Positions 18,042 through 27,502 of a DNA stretch of 64,000 bases are shown in pieces. Both the position numbers and the translations under genes were made by a program. Under the pieces are notes generated by a model. It was not told where the DNA came from, made no database searches, and saw only the letters and a program-made list of their open reading frames with translations. Numbering within the stretch: position 1 is the first letter of the stretch; the number at the start of each line of letters is the position of its first letter. Source of the stretch: Bin55 sp965220235 (GTDB taxonomy: Bacteria; Pseudomonadota; Gammaproteobacteria; Pseudomonadales; Azotimanducaceae); contig OZ244815.1 of NCBI GenBank assembly GCA_965220235.1, positions 992,001-1,056,000 on the forward strand. The letters are read 5' to 3'.

Positions 18042-18639
18042 AGATCGATCGAATACTCCCGTTCTGGTCGGTATTGATGAAGCCGGTCGAGGACCATTGG
18101 CTGGCCCAGTTGTCGCTGGTGCGGTCGCGCTGAATTCAGAAACTCCAATCGTCGGATTAGCAGATAGTAAACGTCTCACACCGAGAAAACGCGACCGTTT
18201 ATTCGACGAAATAAAACGTAGTGCCCGCGCGTACGGCATCGGAATAGCAGATGTTCGTGAGATTGACACGCACAATATCTTGCAGGCGAGTTTGCTTGCG
18301 ATGCGACGCGCATACGCCGCCGTCGCACTCGTGGCTGACGAAGTTTGGGTTGATGGTGACAAAGATCCTGAGATTTCAGAGACGACCTACACGCTCGTTG
18401 GTGGTGATGCCAAAATGCCCGAGATTAGCGCCGCATCTATTTTGGCGAAGGTCACACGAGATCGCATGATGGTGGGATACGCCGTGACTTACCCTCAATA
18501 CGGATTTGACCGGCACAAGGGATATCCAACTTCGTTACATCTTTCACGTCTTCGGGAACATGGTCCCTGTCCTATTCATCGACGAAGTTTCGGACCTGTG
18601 CGAGACGCAGGCCATAGTCTTTTCCAACCTTCGACATGA
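18031..18639 (+). CDS. rnhB: Ribonuclease HII
   Basis: RNase HII cuts RNA in RNA-DNA hybrids and removes misincorporated ribonucleotides. The active-site residues are visible in GIDEAGRGPLAGPVVAGAV (Asp and Glu), VDGDKDPE and SAASILAKVTRDR. HKGYPTSLH is the family C-terminal block. I choose TTG at 18031, 11 bases inside lpxB, which puts about 13 residues before the first motif. An ATG at 17995 is the alternative and adds 12 residues. It ends in an ATGA overlap with dnaE. Confidence 0.92.
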   Translation: MSTRDRSNTPVLVGIDEAGRGPLAGPVVAGAVALNSETPIVGLADSKRLTPRKRDRLFDEIKRSARAYGIGIADVREIDTHNILQASLLAMRRAYAAVALVADEVWVDGDKDPEISETTYTLVGGDAKMPEISAASILAKVTRDRMMVGYAVTYPQYGFDRHKGYPTSLHLSRLREHGPCPIHRRSFGPVRDAGHSLFQPST

Positions 18640-21600
18640 CAGATTTCGTCCACCTATCGGTACACAGTGAATATTCCGTTGATGACAGTGTTGTATTCCT
18701 AAACAAGCTGGTTCCAGCAATCAAGCAACTAGGAATGTCGAGTGTTGCTTTGACGGACAAAGGCAACTTAACCGCGATGCTGAAATTCCAGAACGAAGCG
18801 CTTGGGGAAGGGATCAAGCCTATATTTGGTTGCGATCTTGCGGTGTTAGGTCCGCACGGCAAGACGAAATTGTTGGCACTCGCGACGAATCAGACTGGTT
18901 ATCACAACTTGATTCGGCTCGTTACCAACGCTTCGCGTAGTACGCAAAATCAGCGTTGCGCGGATTACGAGCTACTTTCGGAACTCAAAGAAGGTTTGAT
19001 CCTACTTTCGGGTGGTGTGAACGGAGATCTTGGGCAGCGACTTCTCGCAGATGAATATGAGGGTGCTGAAGATCTAATCGATTGGTACCTACGGGAATTT
19101 GGGGATCGCTTCTATGCTGAAATCTCCCGAACTGGCCGAGCCAATGAGAACGATTACATTGATGCGGTCGTACCGCTCGCTTCAGTGAAAGGCGTACCTC
19201 TCGTAGCGACGAACGATGTCATTTGTTTAGAAGAAGCGGATTTTTTCCTTCACGATGCGAAACTGTGCATTCAGCGCAGTGAACACATGGGCGAGTCCTA
19301 TTCGTGGAAAGGTCAATACAGCCCCTACCAGTACTTGCGTTCCGCTGACGAAATGTCGGCCCAGTTTAAGGATCTCCCGGATGCAATAGAAAACACAGTC
19401 GAGATTTCGAAACGGTGCAATGTCGAGGTTGAGACCGGTACATATTTTCAACGTCCATATCCGAACACGGATGAGCAAGAAAACGTTGAAAAACTGCGGG
19501 CGAACGTGGCGGAAGCGCTTGAGATGTTTCTATGCGACGAACAATCTCAAATTGATGAGTCTGAATTTGATAGCTACCGCAAGCGGGTGGAAGATGAATT
19601 AGAAGTCATCATCGAGATGGGCTTTGCTAGTTACTTCTTGATCGTTAGCGACATTGTGTCGTGGGCGAAAGAGCAAGAGATCCCGGTAGGACCAGGACGC
19701 GGATCTGGTGCGGCGTCGCTTGTCGCAATGTTACTGGGAATCACTGGATTGGATCCGATCAAGCACCATCTGTTCTTTGAGAGGTTGCTTAACCGCGATC
19801 GACGTTCCATGCCTGATCTAGACATTGATTTCTGTGCACAACGTCGTGATGAGGTAATGTGGCATGTCGTTGAGAAATTCGGGCGCGATTGTGTGGGATT
19901 AATTGCTACCCAAGGCACACTCGCAGCTAAGGGCATCATCCACGGCATGGGACGAGCGCTTGATTACTCGCACAGCGATGTCGTGCGCATCACTCGATTG
20001 ATTCCAACTAAACCCGGTACGAAATTGGCTGAAGCGTGTCGAGAAGATTCGAGGATTGAAGAAACTGCAGCGGCCTACGGTTGTAGCGAACTCTTGGAAG
20101 AAAGCCGGAAGCTCGAAGGCATTGTTGCAACTTCTGGCGTCCATCCGGCAGGGGTCGTGATCGGCCCGGACCGTCTTGAGGAGTTTGTGCCCTGTCAGTT
20201 TGACACTGAGTCAGAGTTGCTCGTTTCGAATCTCGATAAAGATGATGTCGAAAAAGCGGGGATGGTGAAGTTTGATCTGTTGAGTTTAAAGAACTTGACG
20301 GTTATTGATAAAGCGATCCAGTTTGTCAACGAAAAACGACAGAATGGATCGCCGCGTCTCGCAGCTTCTGACATCCCACTCGACGACAGAAGTACTTTCC
20401 GGTTGATTGCAAGTGCAGCGACAGAAGGCGTATTTCAACTGGAATCTGATGGGATGAAAAAGCTCATTCGACAGTTGAAACCTGACAAATTTGACGATAT
20501 CGTCGCACTCGTCGCGTTGTACCGGCCGGGCCCCTTAAACGCAGATATCGATAAGAGCTATGCATTACGAAAACGCGGCGACGAGCCAGTTAGTTACGAT
20601 CATCCGAGACTTGAAGACGTCCTGAAAAACACCTACGGGCTAATGATCTATCAGGAAGACGTCATGAGTGTCTCTAGGACCCTAGCAGGATTCTCAGGCG
20701 GTGAAGCCGACATTCTGCGGGAGGCGATGGGCAAAAAGCGGCGTGAGAAGCTAGTCGAACTGAAGGACCGATTCTCTGAAGGGTGTCAACATAACGGTGT
20801 AGACGCACGCATAGCCGACGAAATTTACGAAAAGATGCGGGGATTTTCGGAATATGCGTTTCCGAAAGCGCACTCTACGGCTTACGCAGTCGTCACGTAT
20901 CAAACCGCCTACCTGAAGGCAAACTATCCAAACGAATATATGGCGGCAGCGATTTCGGTCGAACGCGGTGATCCGAGACGAGTCGGGCGTTTGCTGGCAG
21001 AAGCAATTCAGATGGGTGTCATCATCGAACTACCGGATGTTAATCGACCGACTACGAACTGTGTGCCGACCTCAGATGGATTGCGTCTTGGTATGACATG
21101 CCTTAAAGGGGTCGGCGATGGCGACGTAAAAGCAATTGAGGAAGCGCGTCAAGGCGGCGAATTTTCGAGCTTATTTCAGTTTTGCATGCGCGTGGATTTA
21201 GAGCGAGTACAGCGAAATGCAGTAGAACGACTGATCAAGGCAGGCGCGTTTGATTTGCTAGACGGAAAGTCACGAAAGATCGAGGTAGTTCGTGCAGAAC
21301 TTCTCGACAAGCTCGAACTTGCATATCAGGCGGGCACCGAAGGTACACAGTCGAGTCAAAGTTTGTTCGGCGGTCCTCAGGAGCAAGAGGTTTTCGCTAA
21401 CTATACGGCGCCAGAACCGTTGTCGAAAACCGACCTATTCGCAGGTGAAAAGGATGTGATCGGATTTGTGGTGAGTGACGAATCCACTCGATGGTATCTT
21501 CGCGAATTTGATTCGATCTGTACGTGTTCGCTTGATGATATCAGTAATACGGAAGGAAACGGTGAAATCACAATCGCGGGTAGGATAAAGAAATCGACAG

Positions 21601-22100
21601 TACGAGAACAGCCTAACCGAGGTGAGATTGCAACGATCGAACTCGAAGGTTCGAGAGGCTCGATGAAAGTCGTACTTTGGCCTGACCAGTATCAAAAGTT
21701 CTCTCGTTTTGTGATTGACGATCAGTTCATTGTCGCGAGAGGACGTATCAGGTACGACAGCTTTAATGAAGAACAGCAGTTGTCCGTTACTTCAATGTTT
21801 GACGCGGTAGGTGCTCGGAAGCACTGGCAGGCGTTTGTCACATTACGATTTGAGCATGCTAAGACGCGATCCTTACTTACACCCGAGAAACTACAACAGT
21901 TGGAAGCTGTCTTTAAGCAGTTCGGACGCAAGGAAGGACGACCGGTGGAGATTACTATTCAAAAAGAAGATGCGCGATTACGCGTGGATTTAGGTAACGG
22001 GTATAGAAAGCTCCCGGTCACCGATCAGATTTTGGCAGAACTACGCGATATCTTCGGATCAGAAGTCGTCAATGTCGGATTTCAAAGAGGCGCAACGTAA
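18636..22100 (+). CDS. dnaE: DNA polymerase III alpha subunit
   Basis: This is the replicative polymerase. It begins with a PHP domain (FVHLSVHSEYSVDDSV). The palm domain catalytic aspartates are in MPDLDIDFCAQRRDE near residue 395 and in VKFDLLSLKNLTVID near 547. The fingers carry the GPGRGSGAASLVAMLLGIT block near 350. A helix-hairpin-helix and an OB domain (TIAGRIKKSTVREQPNRG) follow in the last 350 residues. The 1154-residue length matches DnaE1. accA, which usually follows, is missing and tilS overlaps the 3' end by 29 bases. Confidence 0.98.
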   Translation: MTDFVHLSVHSEYSVDDSVVFLNKLVPAIKQLGMSSVALTDKGNLTAMLKFQNEALGEGIKPIFGCDLAVLGPHGKTKLLALATNQTGYHNLIRLVTNASRSTQNQRCADYELLSELKEGLILLSGGVNGDLGQRLLADEYEGAEDLIDWYLREFGDRFYAEISRTGRANENDYIDAVVPLASVKGVPLVATNDVICLEEADFFLHDAKLCIQRSEHMGESYSWKGQYSPYQYLRSADEMSAQFKDLPDAIENTVEISKRCNVEVETGTYFQRPYPNTDEQENVEKLRANVAEALEMFLCDEQSQIDESEFDSYRKRVEDELEVIIEMGFASYFLIVSDIVSWAKEQEIPVGPGRGSGAASLVAMLLGITGLDPIKHHLFFERLLNRDRRSMPDLDIDFCAQRRDEVMWHVVEKFGRDCVGLIATQGTLAAKGIIHGMGRALDYSHSDVVRITRLIPTKPGTKLAEACREDSRIEETAAAYGCSELLEESRKLEGIVATSGVHPAGVVIGPDRLEEFVPCQFDTESELLVSNLDKDDVEKAGMVKFDLLSLKNLTVIDKAIQFVNEKRQNGSPRLAASDIPLDDRSTFRLIASAATEGVFQLESDGMKKLIRQLKPDKFDDIVALVALYRPGPLNADIDKSYALRKRGDEPVSYDHPRLEDVLKNTYGLMIYQEDVMSVSRTLAGFSGGEADILREAMGKKRREKLVELKDRFSEGCQHNGVDARIADEIYEKMRGFSEYAFPKAHSTAYAVVTYQTAYLKANYPNEYMAAAISVERGDPRRVGRLLAEAIQMGVIIELPDVNRPTTNCVPTSDGLRLGMTCLKGVGDGDVKAIEEARQGGEFSSLFQFCMRVDLERVQRNAVERLIKAGAFDLLDGKSRKIEVVRAELLDKLELAYQAGTEGTQSSQSLFGGPQEQEVFANYTAPEPLSKTDLFAGEKDVIGFVVSDESTRWYLREFDSICTCSLDDISNTEGNGEITIAGRIKKSTVREQPNRGEIATIELEGSRGSMKVVLWPDQYQKFSRFVIDDQFIVARGRIRYDSFNEEQQLSVTSMFDAVGARKHWQAFVTLRFEHAKTRSLLTPEKLQQLEAVFKQFGRKEGRPVEITIQKEDARLRVDLGNGYRKLPVTDQILAELRDIFGSEVVNVGFQRGAT

Positions 22101-23307
22101 CCAGGTTTCGCTTGATCAAGTCACACGAACCCTTGACGCACTAGACCTCGGAGTCACGAATCGACTTTGGATCGCTTTTAGCGGCGGAGTCGATTCAACA
22201 GTTCTTCTCCATGCTGCGTCGAAAGCGTATGAGCCTCATCAACTCACCGTCGTTCATGTAAACCATAGGGTGAGCCCCAATGCGGACTCGTGGGAATTAC
22301 ATTGCAAAAATGTAGCCACAAGATTGGGACTTGAGTTTCATTCGAAACGCGTGTCGTTGCGCGGTAAGAACTTGGAATACGAGGGTCGTCAAGCGCGGTT
22401 AAGCGTGTTCAAGGATGTGTTACGGGATGGCGATGTTCTCGCCACTGCACATCATCGAGATGATGAGCTTGAGAGTTTGACGTGGCAGCTCGCGACCGGT
22501 CGAGCTCTTGTGGGTATTTCTGACTGGCGTCGATTCGAGCATGGTTGGTTGTGGCGCCCGCTGTTGCACTACAACCGCGATGAACTGCTGAACCTCGCGA
22601 ACGAGTACGGGTGGTCTTGGATCGAAGACGAATCAAATCAGGATGTCACATTTACTCGAAACGCACTGAGACACCAGGTCCTACCGCACTTAAAGTCAGC
22701 ATTCTCGGACTTTGAATCACAGTTACTGCGCATGAAAGAGCCTCCGCTGGAGCACCTGCCGAGAGCACCGATTAGCGCGAAACTGTTGCGCGAAGATTCG
22801 AAAAAGACGCGAGCATGGCTCCACGCATTTGGGATCACACCGAGGAACTCGATCGTGCAGGAAATCATGCGTCAAGCGAGTGCACGGAGGGACGCACAGG
22901 TTCTCGTGCGCGTGTCTTCGCGTGCAAGCGTTCGCCGACATAAAGGGCTGTTTTTTGTTGTTGCTGACGCCGAGTCAATCCCGGAATCGCCTATTCGAGT
23001 AGGTGAAGATGCCTTGTATGCGTACGGCGAGTTAACATGGGTTCAGAGAAAAGTAGGTTTGTCCATCGACGCTCAGCTTCACACCGGTACGCGCCTAGGC
23101 GGAGAGTCGCTCAATATCAAACACCAAGATATAAAGCTCTCAAAGTGGTTCTATGATCAAGGAGTACCGCCATGGGAACGTGATGCTTGGCCGTTGCTCT
23201 ATCAAGACGAACGCTTAATTGCGGTACCGGGTCTAGGCATTGATTCCTCCGCTTGCACCGCGAATGGTTACTGGCCAAACTGGCGTCGGAGAACACACTA
23301 TTCGTAG
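22072..23307 (+). CDS. tilS: tRNA(Ile)-lysidine synthase
   Basis: TilS converts C34 of the CAU-anticodon tRNA-Ile to lysidine so it reads AUA. The PP-loop ATP-binding motif SGGVDS is at residues 37-42, followed by VVHVNHRVSPNADSWE and TAHHRDDELESL, a divergent form of the usual HHxDDQAET. The C-terminal substrate-binding domain is recognisable but diverged. The 411 residues are normal. It overlaps the end of dnaE. Confidence 0.92.
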   Translation: MSDFKEAQRNQVSLDQVTRTLDALDLGVTNRLWIAFSGGVDSTVLLHAASKAYEPHQLTVVHVNHRVSPNADSWELHCKNVATRLGLEFHSKRVSLRGKNLEYEGRQARLSVFKDVLRDGDVLATAHHRDDELESLTWQLATGRALVGISDWRRFEHGWLWRPLLHYNRDELLNLANEYGWSWIEDESNQDVTFTRNALRHQVLPHLKSAFSDFESQLLRMKEPPLEHLPRAPISAKLLREDSKKTRAWLHAFGITPRNSIVQEIMRQASARRDAQVLVRVSSRASVRRHKGLFFVVADAESIPESPIRVGEDALYAYGELTWVQRKVGLSIDAQLHTGTRLGGESLNIKHQDIKLSKWFYDQGVPPWERDAWPLLYQDERLIAVPGLGIDSSACTANGYWPNWRRRTHYS

Positions 23308-23431
23308 TGCAGATCCAAGCAGACAGTTAGACCGTCGATTGTCTCTATTTCAATTCGGGTAGACCCGGATGCGACTCGTCACGACTAGAATTTACGAGCG
23401 AACGCTTCTTGTTAGCGTCTCACGAAGCCTT

Positions 23432-23447
23432 AAGGAGTGACGATCTG
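23432..23447 (+). promoter_or_regulatory. Ribosome binding site that points to a CTG start for pyrG
   Basis: AAGGAG at 23432-23437 lies seven bases before CTG at 23445. The CTG aligns with the Met-1 of typical CTP synthases, whose sequence begins MTxYxFVTGG. No in-frame ATG or GTG lies between the ribosome-binding site and this point. Confidence 0.65.
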
Positions 23448-25076
23448 ACACACTACGTGTTCGTAACTGGTGGTGTAGTATCCGGACTCGGAAAGGGTGT
23501 CACCACCGCATCGCTAGGCGCAATCCTTAAGGCACGTGGCCTCAAAGTCGATGTCGTCAAGATGGATCCCTACATCAACGTGGATCCTGGTACGATGAGC
23601 CCGAATCAGCACGGCGAGGTATATGTCACCGCTGATGGTGCGGAAACGGACTTAGACCTCGGTCATTACGAACGATTCATCCAGAACAAAATGGGTCGTG
23701 CGAACAATTTCACCACGGGATCGGTCTACGAATCTGTTATCAAGCGCGAACGTGCGGGTAACTACGACGGTTTGACGGTACAGGTCATACCCCACATCAC
23801 CGATGAGATTAAACGACGCATCCGAGCAGTCGCACGAGATAATGACGTCGTGATCGTTGAAACCGGTGGCACCGTCGGCGACATCGAGTCGCAACCCTTT
23901 CTCGAAGCGATTCGGCAAATGCGCCTCGAAGAGGGTATTCAAAACACCTTATTTATGCATTTGACGTTGGTTCCCCAGCTGAGCGATGGAGAGGACAAAA
24001 CCAAACCTACGCAGCATTCAGTCAAGGAATTACGCTCCATTGGTTTGCAACCAGACATCTTGATATGTCGTTGCAAGGAGAAGGAACTCGACGCGAGTCC
24101 TCGTAGCAAAATCGCACTGTTCACAAATGTCCGTGAAGAAGCAGTTATCTCGTTAGCGAACGCTGATTCGATTTATCAGGTGCCACTTGTGCTGCACCAT
24201 CAAAGACTCGATGACATCGTGTTGGAGCATTTCGGTATCGATAGTGACGATGCCGACCTATCGCATTGGGAGGAAGTCGAGCGAAAACGAAGCGGTGCAA
24301 ACGATTCGACTCGAATTGCGTTGGTTGGAAAGTACGTGGATTTCACTGATGCTTATATGTCGCTTATTGAAGCACTGATTCACGCTGGAATTCATACAGG
24401 GGTCAAGATCGAGATCGAAACAGTCGACTCCGAATTGGTTGAGCAGAACGGAATAAGTGCTTTAGAGGATGTCCACGGTGTATTGATCCCGGGTGGATTT
24501 GGTCCGCGAGGATTCGAAGGAAAAATCAAGGCAGCAGGATTCGCGCGTAGGAAGCGGGTCCCGTACTTGGGGATTTGCTACGGTTTACATGCAGCAGTTG
24601 TTGAATTCGCGCGCAACGAAATAGGCTGGACTGATGCAAACAGCACGGAGTTAATTCGTGATACGGAACATCCCGTCATCGCATTGGTCAATGAATGGCG
24701 TGACGATACGGGCGAAATCAAACAGTATCAACCTGGCGACGATCTTGGTGGCACCATGCGACTAGGGGAACAGGAGTGTACCTTGTCTTCGGATTCTCGT
24801 GTGAGCTCGATCTATCGTCGTAGTTCGATTCGTGAGCGACATCGTCATCGTTACGAGGTCAACGAAGCATTTATCAACGCATTCGAAGAAGCCGGAATGC
24901 GGTTCTCTGGTCGAAGCAAGAACGAACAATTGATTGAAATGCTTGAACTCGCGAACGACCAATGGTTCGTCGCGTGCCAATTCCATCCTGAGTTTACGTC
25001 GACACCGACTCAGGGGCATCCGTTGTTTAGCGACTTTGTTCGAGCCTCGACCGCTTATGCGGTCGCAAATGCATGA
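23445..25076 (+). CDS. pyrG: CTP synthase (glutamine-hydrolysing), likely CTG start
   Basis: PyrG aminates UTP to CTP. The synthetase domain starts THYVFVTGGVVSGLGKG and has DPYINVDPGTMSPNQHGEV. The C-terminal class I glutamine amidotransferase has GGFGPRGFEGK, the nucleophile Cys in YLGICYGLHA and the His/Glu pair in CQFHPEFTSTP. The chosen start is CTG at 23445, with AAGGAG placed correctly, giving 543 residues as in the family. An upstream TTG at 23409 would add 12 non-conserved residues and has no matching site. The stop overlaps kdsA (ATGA). Confidence 0.95.
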   Translation: MTHYVFVTGGVVSGLGKGVTTASLGAILKARGLKVDVVKMDPYINVDPGTMSPNQHGEVYVTADGAETDLDLGHYERFIQNKMGRANNFTTGSVYESVIKRERAGNYDGLTVQVIPHITDEIKRRIRAVARDNDVVIVETGGTVGDIESQPFLEAIRQMRLEEGIQNTLFMHLTLVPQLSDGEDKTKPTQHSVKELRSIGLQPDILICRCKEKELDASPRSKIALFTNVREEAVISLANADSIYQVPLVLHHQRLDDIVLEHFGIDSDDADLSHWEEVERKRSGANDSTRIALVGKYVDFTDAYMSLIEALIHAGIHTGVKIEIETVDSELVEQNGISALEDVHGVLIPGGFGPRGFEGKIKAAGFARRKRVPYLGICYGLHAAVVEFARNEIGWTDANSTELIRDTEHPVIALVNEWRDDTGEIKQYQPGDDLGGTMRLGEQECTLSSDSRVSSIYRRSSIRERHRHRYEVNEAFINAFEEAGMRFSGRSKNEQLIEMLELANDQWFVACQFHPEFTSTPTQGHPLFSDFVRASTAYAVANA

Positions 25077-25909
25077 AACTCTGCGACTTCGAAATTGGGA
25101 GTAAGCGTCCGTTCTTCCTGATCGCTGGTCCGTGCGTGATTGAGGACCGAGCGCTCGCAATTGACGTTGCTTCGCATTTAAAAGAGGTAACGGACGCTTT
25201 AGACATCCCGTATATCTTCAAGAGCTCGTTTGACAAAGCGAATCGATCCTCCATAGGCAGCTACAGGGGGCAGGGGATCGATGCCGGGCTCGCAATCCTT
25301 CAGGCGGTGAAAGACGAAATTGGCGTTCCCGTACTCACCGATGTGCACGAATATACGCCTCTCGATGAAGTCGCGAGTGTCGTCTCAGTTTTACAGACGC
25401 CGGCCTTCTTGTGTCGACAGACGGACTTCATCATCAACGTTTGTGAACAGGGTCTTCCGGTCAATATCAAGAAAGGACAGTTTCTTGCGCCCGGAGATAT
25501 GGCGCACGTCGTTGCGAAGGCCAAGTCAACAGGCAACGATCAAGTCATGGTGTGTGAACGAGGCGCGAGTTTCGGTTACAACAATCTCGTGTCCGACATG
25601 CGTTCCCTTGTCATTCTTCGAGAGACGGGATGTCCAGTCGTGTTCGATGCGACCCATTCTGTTCAGTTACCAGGCGGTCAAGGTGCGGTTTCAGGCGGAC
25701 AGCGTTCGATGGTGCCGGTATTAGCACGAGCCGCGACAGCGGTAGGTGTCGATGGTCTATTCATGGAAACTCATCCGCGACCGGAAGAGGCGAAATCGGA
25801 CGGCCCCAACTCTTGGCCTCTACCGTTAATGCAAGCACTCCTTGAACAACTCGCTCAGATTGACGCACTCGTCAAGGAACTCGATTATCTAGAGGACCGG
25901 ATCGATTGA
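25073..25909 (+). CDS. kdsA: 3-deoxy-8-phosphooctulonate synthase (KDO8P synthase)
   Basis: KdsA condenses arabinose 5-phosphate and PEP to KDO 8-phosphate for the LPS inner core. Family blocks are LIAGPCVIEDR, FKSSFDKANRSS, NIKKGQFLAPGDM and FDATHSVQLPGGQG. CERGASFGYNNLVSDMRSL carries Asn where metal-dependent KdsA has Cys, which suggests the metal-independent class. At 278 residues it is normal. It overlaps pyrG by 4 bases and eno by 4 bases (TTGA). Confidence 0.96.
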   Translation: MKLCDFEIGSKRPFFLIAGPCVIEDRALAIDVASHLKEVTDALDIPYIFKSSFDKANRSSIGSYRGQGIDAGLAILQAVKDEIGVPVLTDVHEYTPLDEVASVVSVLQTPAFLCRQTDFIINVCEQGLPVNIKKGQFLAPGDMAHVVAKAKSTGNDQVMVCERGASFGYNNLVSDMRSLVILRETGCPVVFDATHSVQLPGGQGAVSGGQRSMVPVLARAATAVGVDGLFMETHPRPEEAKSDGPNSWPLPLMQALLEQLAQIDALVKELDYLEDRID

Positions 25910-27210
25910 GCAGGATCGTCGCGGTGAACGGCCGGGAGATCCTTGACTCACGCGGCAATCCGACAGTCGAGGTCGATGTTCACTTAAGCAATGGCTCGAT
26001 GGGCTCTGCGATGGTTCCCTCCGGCGCTTCCGTCGGTACGTTCGAAGCCGTTGAACGACGCGATGAAGATCCCAATCGTTATCTTGGAAAAGGGGTACTG
26101 CTGGCCGTAGCGAACGTGAACGGCATCATTGCAGAAGGATTGCACGGACTCGATGCGATTGACCAAACAAACGTTGACGAACGATTGCTTGCGTTGGATG
26201 CCTCACCTAATAAGCAGAACCTTGGCGCGAACGCTATTCTCGGCGTTTCATTAGCGGTTCTAGAGGCCGCGGCCCGTGCGAAGGGCGTACCTCTATACCA
26301 GCATGTAAATGATCTCTACGACTCGGTACCGATGCGGATGCCGGTACCCATGATGAATGTGCTCAATGGAGGTGCACACGCTGATAACGACGTCGTATTT
26401 CAAGAATTCATGGTCATTCCTGTGGGTGGCGGATCGTTTCGCGAAGCTCTACGCATGGGTATTGAGGTTTTTCACATTCTGAAACGTAATTTGCAGAACG
26501 CAGATCCAAGACGATCAACGGCTGTTGGTGATGAAGGTGGTTTTGCGCCAGATTTGGATTCAAATCAACACGCGCTTGAGTTTTTGAGCAACGCCGTTGG
26601 GGATGCGGGTTATGAGCTTGGTTCTGATTGTTATATTGGATTGGACTGTGCAGCGACTGAGTTTTACGATGAACGTGGTTATTCAGCAGACGCTTACTCG
26701 GAGCCTTTAGATCCGGAACAAATGATCGATTCACTAGTACGGATCAAGAATGCATGGCCGTATCTGATGTCGATTGAGGACGGTTGCGCCGAATCGAGAT
26801 TCGATGACTGGCAAACTTTGACTCAGCGCTTAGGCGAGACGACCCAGCTTGTTGGCGACGACGTGTTCGTGACGAACAAAGCGCGCGTGCTCGACGGAAT
26901 CGAAAAAGGATTCGCAAATTCAGTTTTGGTGAAATTGAATCAAGTAGGTACAGTTACCGAGACATTGGAGGTCATGCGCGTGGCGCATGACCATGATTAC
27001 ACAACCGTCGTCTCACATCGATCGGGTGAAACGGAAGACACTAAGATCGCCGATATCGCTGTAGGTACTGGTGCTGGGCAAATCAAAACCGGCTCAGCGT
27101 CACGATCTGAAAGGATCGCGAAATACAACCGCTTATTGCGTATTGAGGAGCAACTTGAGACCGTAACGTTTGGAGGAGCCAGCGAATTCGCAAAGTTCAA
27201 AGGGACTTGA
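25906..27210 (+). CDS. eno: Enolase
   Basis: Enolase interconverts 2-phosphoglycerate and PEP. NGREILDSRGNPTVEVDV is at the N-terminus, with GDEGGFAPDLDSNQHALE (catalytic Glu) and SIEDGCAESRFDDWQ. The catalytic Lys is in SVLVKLNQVGTVTETLE, and SHRSGETEDT is the substrate loop. The mobile loop reads PSGASVGTFEA, with Val where Thr is more usual. At 434 residues it is normal. The start is TTG at 25906, overlapping the kdsA stop. Confidence 0.97.
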   Translation: MSRIVAVNGREILDSRGNPTVEVDVHLSNGSMGSAMVPSGASVGTFEAVERRDEDPNRYLGKGVLLAVANVNGIIAEGLHGLDAIDQTNVDERLLALDASPNKQNLGANAILGVSLAVLEAAARAKGVPLYQHVNDLYDSVPMRMPVPMMNVLNGGAHADNDVVFQEFMVIPVGGGSFREALRMGIEVFHILKRNLQNADPRRSTAVGDEGGFAPDLDSNQHALEFLSNAVGDAGYELGSDCYIGLDCAATEFYDERGYSADAYSEPLDPEQMIDSLVRIKNAWPYLMSIEDGCAESRFDDWQTLTQRLGETTQLVGDDVFVTNKARVLDGIEKGFANSVLVKLNQVGTVTETLEVMRVAHDHDYTTVVSHRSGETEDTKIADIAVGTGAGQIKTGSASRSERIAKYNRLLRIEEQLETVTFGGASEFAKFKGT

Positions 27211-27214
27211 ACAG

Positions 27215-27502
27215 ATGAAGCTCTTACTATCCTCTTTGTTCTGCATGTTTCTCGTGATGCAGTACATGTACTTGTTCGGCGAGTCCGGATTCTTCGCGAC
27301 GCGTTTGCTCGTGGAAGACGTGAAAGCGCAAGCGGAATTCAATCAGCGCTTGGCGAATCGCAACGAGTTGCTACGCATGGAGATTCAGCGAATCAAACAC
27401 GACAAGTCAGTCATTGAATCCATCGCACGCAACGACCTCGGCATGATCAAGCCAAACGAGACGTTTTATCTATACGTTGACGACTCCAAAACAAACCGCT
27501 GA
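27215..27502 (+). CDS. ftsB: Cell division protein FtsB
   Basis: FtsB is a bitopic inner-membrane divisome protein that forms a coiled coil with FtsL and FtsQ. One membrane segment lies at about residues 3-20, followed by a coiled coil (about 28-62) and the conserved IESIARNDLGMIKPNETFY block. The ATG at 27215 gives 95 residues, near the usual 90-105. It follows eno directly, the classical gene order. ispD and ispF, which often follow ftsB, are absent, because truD starts inside its 3' end. Confidence 0.93.
   Translation: MKLLLSSLFCMFLVMQYMYLFGESGFFATRLLVEDVKAQAEFNQRLANRNELLRMEIQRIKHDKSVIESIARNDLGMIKPNETFYLYVDDSKTNR

Noticed and set aside
24762..25160. 132-codon minus-strand frame across pyrG and kdsA
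   Set aside because: It is a shadow of two conserved essential genes.
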